Assembly: GCA_009784845.1 (NCBI GenBank)
Contig: WQXK01000026.1
Coordinates: 1 to 10,886 of the forward strand
From: Dehalococcoidia bacterium
GTDB lineage: Bacteria > Chloroflexota > Dehalococcoidia > Dehalococcoidales > UBA1222
Direction: 5' to 3'
Length of the DNA: 10,886 bases
The notes beneath the pieces were generated by a model. The model had not been told where the DNA came from and searched no databases. It was given only the letters and a program-made list of their open reading frames with translations. Shown here piece by piece: positions 6,023 through 10,886 of the stretch (within the stretch, counting starts at the first letter, position 1; each line of letters starts with the position of its first letter). Made by a program: the position numbers and the translations under genes.

Positions 6023-6910
6023 ATGAATGGCATACTTAACATAAATAAGACTTCCGGTCCGACTTCCTTTGCGGTTGTGGCGTGCGTACGCAGGCTTACA
6101 GGTGTTTCAAAGGTTGGACACGGGGGCACGCTTGACCCGCTGGCCAGCGGTGTGCTGCCCATATTTTTGGGGCAGGCGACACGTTTATCCGAGTACCTGA
6201 TGCAGTATCACAAGACTTATCGTGCCCGCATTATGCTGGGCGTCACCACAGATAGCTATGACGTTGAGGGTGCTGTGACAGGGCGCGGTGATTTTTCCGC
6301 TGTCACACGCGAGGTAGTTGAGCGGGCGATTGAGCATTTTCGCGGTGAGATTAGCCAAACTCCGCCGGAGTATTCTGCGCTTAAGTATAAGGGGCAACCG
6401 CTTTATAAGCTTGCGCGCGAGGGTCGCAAGGTGGAACTTCAAAGCCGCTTGGTGAGTATTTACCGCCTGGAACTGCTGAGTTTTGCACCTCCCGTGCTGG
6501 ATCTGGAAATTGAGTGCAGCAAAGGCACGTATATCCGTTCGCTGGCGCATGAGTTGGGACAGGCACTGGGTTGCGGAGGGCATATTGTGGGTCTGATACG
6601 CACGTCTTATGGACCGTTTGATATAAAGCAGGCTATTTCATTGGATGAACTGGAAGCGAGCGTGGCTGAAAAAAACTGGGAGCGTTTGGTGCAGCCGATG
6701 GATAGTGTGCTGTCGTTGTGGCCGCAACTTGGGCTCTCGGATGCTCAGACTCAAGCAGTGCGCTGCGGTGAGGCGCTGGTGCTGCAAATGCCGCCTGAGA
6801 CCTCATGTTTGCGTGCCTATGATGCGGACGGGCATTTTGTGGCGATACTGGAGTACGACCCTGCTGCAGCCATGTGGCATCCGAAGAAGGTGTTTCAATC
6901 TTGCGCGTAG
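6023..6910 (+). CDS. truB: tRNA pseudouridine(55) synthase TruB
   Basis: TruB (295 residues) isomerises U55 of the tRNA T-loop to pseudouridine and also acts as a tRNA-folding chaperone. The N-terminus MNGILNINKTSGPTSF is typical, and the catalytic motif GHGGTLDPLASGVLPI places the catalytic aspartate at residue 38. Further motifs are KTYRARIMLGVTTDSYDVEG, QTPPEYSALKYKGQPLY and CSKGTYIRSLAHELG. A C-terminal extension of about 80 residues follows and is probably PUA-like. ATG 6023 is chosen because homologues begin there, but no convincing SD precedes it. The frame stays open upstream to 5717, through rbfA, with no homology-like sequence. A 70-base gap separates it from rbfA. No clear terminator follows the stop at 6910. 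Confidence 0.95.
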   Translation: MNGILNINKTSGPTSFAVVACVRRLTGVSKVGHGGTLDPLASGVLPIFLGQATRLSEYLMQYHKTYRARIMLGVTTDSYDVEGAVTGRGDFSAVTREVVERAIEHFRGEISQTPPEYSALKYKGQPLYKLAREGRKVELQSRLVSIYRLELLSFAPPVLDLEIECSKGTYIRSLAHELGQALGCGGHIVGLIRTSYGPFDIKQAISLDELEASVAEKNWERLVQPMDSVLSLWPQLGLSDAQTQAVRCGEALVLQMPPETSCLRAYDADGHFVAILEYDPAAAMWHPKKVFQSCA

Positions 6911-6966
6911 CCAATCACTTAATACCCAACTATTATTTTGATATCATGAGTGTCCTTGGCACATTA

Positions 6967-6975
6967 TGCTATAAT
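6967..6975 (+). promoter_or_regulatory. Possible extended -10 promoter upstream of ino1
   Basis: TGCTATAAT is a perfect extended -10 element. No -35 hexamer sits at 16-18 bases (the TTGGCA at 6956-6961 is only 8 bases away). It would start transcription near 6982, about 146 bases before ino1. It may be a second ino1 promoter or a chance match. Confidence 0.45.
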
Positions 6976-7025
6976 GTGGCTGGAAGTGCTGAAAGTATGA
7001 ACCATTGATTTAGGTGTGTAGCGTG

Positions 7026-7054
7026 TTGACAATGTGCCTCGTAACAGGTATATT
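7026..7054 (+). promoter_or_regulatory. Near-consensus promoter of the inositol-lipid operon
   Basis: TTGACA at 7026-7031 and TATATT at 7049-7054 are separated by exactly 17 bases, one base short of a full sigma-70 consensus. Transcription should start near 7061, giving a leader of about 67 bases before ino1 at 7128. This suggests high constitutive expression. The 217-base gap after truB otherwise holds no convincing gene. Confidence 0.8.
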
Positions 7055-7127
7055 GCGTGGGTTGTATTACACAAGTAGGGTTCATCTTAGGCGGTGGTTC
7101 TAAACTGTTTTAGGAGGTGATAATTTA

Positions 7128-8237
7128 ATGGGAAAGATTAATGTTGCCATTATCGGTGTTGGAAATTGTTGTTCTTCTTTTGTACAGGGTGTTACCTTTT
7201 ACAAGAAGGCCAAGGATGTTGATATTGTTCCGGGGTTGATGCATGTCAATCTGGGTGGCTATCATATCTCTGATATCAATTTTGTGGCTGCGTTTGATAT
7301 TGACAAGAATAAAGTTGGCAAAGACCTGTCGCAGGCCATTTTTTCCAAACCTAACAACACGTACAAGTTTTCTGACGTGCCAAACCTTGGTGTAAAGGTT
7401 GAGCGTGGCATGACCCACGACGGGCTTGGCAAGTATCTTTCACAGATTATCGAGAAGGCTCCCGGCTCAACTGCCGATATTGTCAAAATCCTGAAAGATA
7501 CCAAGACGGATGTGGTTATCAACTATTTACCGGTCGGTTCAGAAGAGGCCACAAAATGGTATGTTGAGCAGATTCTTGATGCGGGCTGCGCCATGGTGAA
7601 CTGTATTCCGGTGTTTATTGCCCGCGAGAAATACTGGCAGCAGAGGTTTGAGTCAAAAGGTCTGCCAATTATTGGTGACGACATCAAGAGTCAGGTTGGT
7701 GCGACCATTGTGCATCGCGTGCTTACGCGCCTCTTTATGGATCGTGGGGTCAAACTGGAGCGTACTTATCAGCTTAATTTCGGTGGCAATACCGATTTCC
7801 TCAATATGCTTGAGCGCGAGCGCTTGGAATCCAAGAAAATTTCCAAGACGAATGCCGTCACCTCGCAGTTGGATTACAAGATGGAACCAGATGACGTACA
7901 TGTCGGACCATCAGACTATGTGCCTTGGCTTCAGGACCGCAAGTTCTGTCATATCCTCATGGAAGGCCGCACCTTTGGTGACGTACCATTGCTGGTGGAG
8001 ACCAAGCTTGAGGTATGGGACAGCCCGAACTCGGCCGGTGTGATTATTGATGCGGTGCGCTGTGCTAAGCTTGCGCTGGATAATGGTCTCAAGGGTGCGC
8101 TTACCGCTCCGTCATCCTATTTTATGAAATCACCCCCTGTACAGTATACCGATGATGTGGCTCACAACAATGTGGAGGCTTTCATCACGGAAATGTCGAA
8201 ATCCAGCAAATCAGGTGAAGCTGCGCCCACGTCCTGA
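7128..8237 (+). CDS. ino1: Myo-inositol-1-phosphate synthase
   Basis: This 369-residue enzyme converts D-glucose 6-phosphate to 1L-myo-inositol 1-phosphate (numbered 3-phosphate in the D series) by an NAD-dependent oxidation, aldol cyclisation and reduction. The Rossmann nucleotide motif is at the N-terminus ([18 protein letters not shown]). [19 protein letters not shown], the catalytic [16 protein letters not shown] and [12 protein letters not shown] follow, as in the shorter actinobacterial and archaeal type of MIPS. AGGAGGTGATAA at 7112-7123 lies 10 bases before ATG 7128, counted from the end of AGGAGG, and fixes the start. It is the first gene after a near-consensus promoter and lies 41 bases before a PimA-like gene, so inositol phosphate is probably made here for phospholipids. 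A role in soluble inositol solutes is possible but not shown. Confidence 0.95.
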   Translation: MGKINVAIIGVGNCCSSFVQGVTFYKKAKDVDIVPGLMHVNLGGYHISDINFVAAFDIDKNKVGKDLSQAIFSKPNNTYKFSDVPNLGVKVERGMTHDGLGKYLSQIIEKAPGSTADIVKILKDTKTDVVINYLPVGSEEATKWYVEQILDAGCAMVNCIPVFIAREKYWQQRFESKGLPIIGDDIKSQVGATIVHRVLTRLFMDRGVKLERTYQLNFGGNTDFLNMLERERLESKKISKTNAVTSQLDYKMEPDDVHVGPSDYVPWLQDRKFCHILMEGRTFGDVPLLVETKLEVWDSPNSAGVIIDAVRCAKLALDNGLKGALTAPSSYFMKSPPVQYTDDVAHNNVEAFITEMSKSSKSGEAAPTS

Positions 8238-8278
8238 TTTTAAATTGGGATTAGGGTCTGCAACTTTCGGCAGCACGA

Positions 8279-9454
8279 ATGAAAATTGCGCTGGTGTCTC
8301 CTTATGACTTTGCCCACCCAGGTGGGGTAGTCAGCCATATACGTGCCTTGGATGAAGAGTTTACCAAGCTTGGGCATGACGTACGCGTCATTGCTCCTGC
8401 CGCGCGTAAAAACTGGGTTACTTTAGGGGAGCGCTTCATACCTATCGGTAAACCGCGCTCCATACCTGCCAGCGGCTCCATAAGCCGCATCAGTATATCG
8501 CTTCACCTTGCCCCAACGATACAGAAGGTCCTTGCACGCGAGCGCTTTGACGTGGTGCATTTGCATGAGCCTTTCATGCCTATGTTGTGCAGCGCGGTTC
8601 TGCGCTTTTCGGATGGCTTAAATATTGGTACGTTTCATGCCTATGCCAGCCGTTCTGTCTACTGGGTCGGTTGGCCGCTTACAACTTTCCTGCTGCATCG
8701 GCGCAATCGCAAACTGGCGGGGCATATCGCCGTATCCGAGATGGCAAAGCAATACGCCAGCGCTCATGTTCGGGGAGAGTTCATCGTGATACCCAATGGT
8801 GTGGACCTTTGCCACTTTAATCCGCAGGTTCTGCCCATGCCGGGCTTCGACGACGGCAAAATCAACATCTTATTTGTGGGACGCTTGGAAATGCGTAAGG
8901 GAGTGAAGTATTTGCTGAGTGCTTATGCGAGGCTCAAAAAGGAGTATCCCAATATCCGCCTGATTATCGTTGGCCCTGGGGTTACCTTGCGCAAGCGCTA
9001 TGAATGGCTGGTGCGTTTTAAGCATTTGAAGGATGTTGTATTCACCGGCGGCGTAAGCTACGATGAATTACCGCGCTACTATCAAACGGCTGATATTTTC
9101 TGTGCACCCGCCACCGGCAAAGAGAGTTTTGGTATTGTGTTGCTCGAGGCCATGGCCTTGGGTAAGCCTATTGTTGCCTCGTCAAACCCGGGTTATGCCT
9201 CAGTGGTAAAGCATGAGGAGCAGGCTTTGATGGTACCACCGCACAGCAGTGTGGCATTGGCCGAGGCCCTGCGCCGTCTTATCGATGATAAGGCTTTGTG
9301 CGCGCGCATGGGGGCATGTGGACTGAAAACTGTGCAGCAGTATGACTGGCCGGTGGTGGCACGGCGCATATTGGATTATTATGAGCAGGCATCCGGCGGC
9401 AGACTTTCCCAGGAAAACTGTTTGGAGCAAGGAGCCTCTGTCTCGTCTGACTAG
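8279..9454 (+). CDS. GT4 glycosyltransferase, PimA-like (phosphatidylinositol mannosyltransferase candidate)
   Basis: This 391-residue retaining GT-B enzyme has the PimA layout. The N-terminal acceptor domain begins MKIALVSPYDFAHPGGVVSHI with the glycine-rich loop at 14-16. HEP and GTFHAYASRS follow, with His120 matching the position of the key His of PimA. The donor-binding domain has IPNGVD, NILFVGRLEMRKGVKYLL and the EX7E motif (ESFGIVLLE, Glu282 and Glu290). YDWPVVARRIL near the end also resembles PimA. In actinobacteria PimA transfers mannose from GDP-Man to the inositol of phosphatidylinositol at the inner membrane face. The neighbours ino1 and a PIP-synthase-like gene support an inositol-lipid acceptor; sugar and acceptor are inferred. 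No SD is visible before ATG 8279. About 20 extra residues follow the last conserved helix. Confidence 0.85.
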   Translation: MKIALVSPYDFAHPGGVVSHIRALDEEFTKLGHDVRVIAPAARKNWVTLGERFIPIGKPRSIPASGSISRISISLHLAPTIQKVLARERFDVVHLHEPFMPMLCSAVLRFSDGLNIGTFHAYASRSVYWVGWPLTTFLLHRRNRKLAGHIAVSEMAKQYASAHVRGEFIVIPNGVDLCHFNPQVLPMPGFDDGKINILFVGRLEMRKGVKYLLSAYARLKKEYPNIRLIIVGPGVTLRKRYEWLVRFKHLKDVVFTGGVSYDELPRYYQTADIFCAPATGKESFGIVLLEAMALGKPIVASSNPGYASVVKHEEQALMVPPHSSVALAEALRRLIDDKALCARMGACGLKTVQQYDWPVVARRILDYYEQASGGRLSQENCLEQGASVSSD

Positions 9455-9468
9455 AGAAAGCATGTATT

Positions 9469-10056
9469 ATGGCTAATTCCGATTGGCGTAGAAGTATTGG
9501 CGTGCATTTCACCACTCCGGTGGCGAAAGCGCTATCGCATACGCCGCTGACGCCGAATGTTATTACATGGTTTGGTTTTGCACTGATTTGTGGAGCATCT
9601 TTTCTGGTGGCTTTGCAACATTTTCTGTGGGGCGGTATAGGCGTACTGGTGGCAAGTATTATGGATGCCTTTGACGGGGCTCTTGCCCGCCATACAGGGT
9701 GTGTTAGCCGTTTTGGTGCAGTACTGGACTCAACGCTGGATCGCTTTTCTGAGGGCGTTGTGCTTATCAGCATCATATATGTTATGGCTAAGAACGGCTC
9801 GGAATGGGGGGCGGCTTTGGGTGGTGCTACCCTACTGCTGTCGTTTTCTGTGAGTTATATACGCGCCCGTGCCGAGGGTATGGGGGTTGAGTGCTCTGAG
9901 GGTTGGTTTACACGTGTTGAGCGGGTCATTGTTATTGCTATAGGGTTGATTATTAATCAGGTGATTATTGCTGTGGCTATTGTGGCTGTCTTCAGCCTAA
10001 TTACGGCGATACAGCGCGCATATGTTGTCTGGCGCAAGTTGCAGGCTGCAAAATAA
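9469..10056 (+). CDS. pgsA: CDP-alcohol phosphatidyltransferase, phosphatidylinositol-phosphate synthase-like
   Basis: This 195-residue integral membrane enzyme has the exact CDP-alcohol phosphotransferase motif D-x2-DG-x2-AR-x8-G-x3-D-x3-D at residues 66-91 (Asp66, 69, 87 and 91 bind metal). The N-terminus (RRSIGVHFTTPVAKAL, then LTPNVITW) and the later RARAEG (132-137) with FTRVERV are as in actinobacterial PIP synthases. About six hydrophobic helices are visible. The likely reaction is CDP-diacylglycerol plus inositol 1-phosphate to phosphatidylinositol phosphate, using the product of ino1 two genes upstream. Phosphatidylglycerophosphate synthase or archaetidylinositol-phosphate synthase activity is the alternative, and the pgsA symbol is generic. 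The gene starts 14 bases after the glycosyltransferase, with a weak GAGAAAG site at 9454-9460. Confidence 0.86.
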   Translation: MANSDWRRSIGVHFTTPVAKALSHTPLTPNVITWFGFALICGASFLVALQHFLWGGIGVLVASIMDAFDGALARHTGCVSRFGAVLDSTLDRFSEGVVLISIIYVMAKNGSEWGAALGGATLLLSFSVSYIRARAEGMGVECSEGWFTRVERVIVIAIGLIINQVIIAVAIVAVFSLITAIQRAYVVWRKLQAAK

Positions 10057-10095
10057 GTTTTTATAGTACAGGCGCTAATTAAAGGGAGGATTATT

Positions 10096-10886
10096 ATGCC
10101 GGTTCTTGCAATCGTAGGTGGTCAATGGGGTGATGAGGGTAAAGGAAAAGTTGTGGATCAACTTGCAGAAACTGCCGATGTGGTGGTGCGTTTCTCAGGT
10201 GGGGATAATGCAGGTCATACGGTGATCAACCACCTTGGAGAGTTTAAACTGCATTTGGTTCCGGCCGGTATTTTCTCCAGTCGCGTACTGTGTGTTATCG
10301 GCAATGGTGTGGTTATCAATCCGGCGGTGTTAAAGCAGGAAATAGAAGGGCTGAACAGATCAGGTGTGGATACAAGCAATCTTGTTATAAGTGACCGTGC
10401 GCATCTTGTGATGCCTTATCACCTGTTGCTCGACGAGTTGGAGGAAAAGTCACGTGCCGGCAAGGCATTGGGTACCACTAAGCGCGGCATTGGTCCGGCA
10501 TTCGCAGATAAGACCAATCGATTGGGCATACGCGCATGTGACTTGCTGGATAAAGCGGCGCTGGGTGAGCGCTTGTCCATGGTGCTGGAAAGCAAGAACA
10601 CCCTTTTCACCAGCGTGTATGGTGCGCCACCTGTGTCATACGAGCAGATTTATTCCGAGTATTGCGCATATGCCGACTTCTTAGCCCCGTATATTAAAGA
10701 TACAGTGGTGTTATTGGGTCAGGCCATAGCGCAAAAGCAGATGGTGATACTTGAGGGAGCGCAGGGGGCCTTGCTTGATCCTGATTTTGGCACTTATCCC
10801 TACGGCACTTCCTCTTCGCCTCTTACTGCTGGTGGAGCATTGGGTGCCGGTATTGCACCTAGCCGCATAGATAAGCTTTTGGGTAT
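10096..10886 (+). CDS. purA: Adenylosuccinate synthetase (partial, 3' end beyond window)
   Basis: The first 263 codons are present and the frame is open at the window edge; family members run about 420-430 residues. PurA joins IMP and aspartate with GTP hydrolysis to give adenylosuccinate, the first step from IMP to AMP. The N-terminal GGQWGDEGKGKVVD carries catalytic Asp13, and GGDNAGHT carries catalytic His41. TTKRGIGPAFADK forms the IMP-binding region, and EGAQGALLDPDFGTYPYGTSSSP follows near 217-239. Asp37 in GGDNAGHT replaces the His or Asn of the best-known homologues, a minor variation. AGGGAGGA at 10083-10090 lies 5 bases before the ATG. The 39-base gap after pgsA shows no terminator or clear promoter, so readthrough from the ino1 operon is possible. 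Confidence 0.96.
   Translation, partial: MPVLAIVGGQWGDEGKGKVVDQLAETADVVVRFSGGDNAGHTVINHLGEFKLHLVPAGIFSSRVLCVIGNGVVINPAVLKQEIEGLNRSGVDTSNLVISDRAHLVMPYHLLLDELEEKSRAGKALGTTKRGIGPAFADKTNRLGIRACDLLDKAALGERLSMVLESKNTLFTSVYGAPPVSYEQIYSEYCAYADFLAPYIKDTVVLLGQAIAQKQMVILEGAQGALLDPDFGTYPYGTSSSPLTAGGALGAGIAPSRIDKLLG

Noticed and set aside
6946..7008. Twenty-codon ORF in the truB-ino1 gap
   Set aside because: It has no SD, overlaps the extended -10 element and shows no recognisable composition.
7100..7113. Small hairpin touching the ino1 SD (CTAAA...TTTAG)
   Set aside because: It has five mostly A-U pairs and covers only the first two bases of the SD; too weak to propose regulation.
8252..8278. Weak hairpin before the PimA-like gene (CTGC...GCAG)
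   Set aside because: It has only four pairs with an 8-base loop, which is within chance expectation.
9462..9476. Four-codon minigene (MYYG) overlapping the pgsA start
   Set aside because: The purine-rich site at 9454-9460 is correctly spaced for the pgsA ATG 9469 and too close to 9462; probably chance.
1..10886. Search for a defence system, CRISPR array, prophage, transposon, tRNA or rRNA
   Set aside because: No repeat array, transposase, integrase, terminal repeats or structural RNA gene could be seen; nearly every base belongs to core genes or their regulatory gaps.

Overview
The window reads as conserved bacterial core genome, with about 50% GC, tightly packed genes and clear sigma-70-type promoters and Shine-Dalgarno (SD) sites. 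The gene set and several protein features point to Chloroflexota, most likely class Dehalococcoidia. Those features are a short IF2 with GHVDHGKTR in its P-loop, a myo-inositol-1-phosphate synthase next to a PimA-like glycosyltransferase and a PIP-synthase-like enzyme, and a nusA operon with no rimP. This placement is an inference from resemblance and was not confirmed by any search.

Layout. (1) Positions 1-1225, plus strand: the end of rplA, an L10-leader-type attenuator, then rplJ and rplL. A hairpin terminator at 1253-1289 closes this unit and is shared with the convergent gene that follows. No rpoB follows rplL. (2) Positions 1264-1971, minus strand: a two-TM DUF502 membrane protein with its own promoter and an inverted repeat in its 5' leader. 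(3) Positions 2087-6910, plus strand: a strong promoter, a leader hairpin, then nusA-ylxR-infB-rbfA-truB. This is the widespread transcription/translation operon without rimP, ylxQ or nrnA. (4) Positions 7026-10056, plus strand: a near-consensus promoter, then ino1, a PimA-like GT4 glycosyltransferase and a CDP-alcohol phosphatidyltransferase. (5) From 10096 to the window edge: the 5' two-thirds of purA.

How the genes work together. The first and third blocks make ribosomal stalk proteins and factors for transcription elongation, initiation, 30S maturation and tRNA psi55 formation. The fourth block has the enzymes expected for inositol phospholipids: glucose-6-phosphate to inositol-1-phosphate (Ino1), then phosphatidylinositol phosphate (PgsA-like), then a mannosylated or otherwise glycosylated lipid (PimA-like). 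The phosphatase and the PatA acyltransferase of the actinobacterial pathway are not in the window.

I saw no mobile element, CRISPR array, tRNA, rRNA or defence system, and no wholly undescribed system. The most useful leads are the mutually exclusive RNA stems before rplJ, the hairpin leader before a rimP-less nusA, the dyad before the DUF502 gene, and the compact inositol-lipid operon.
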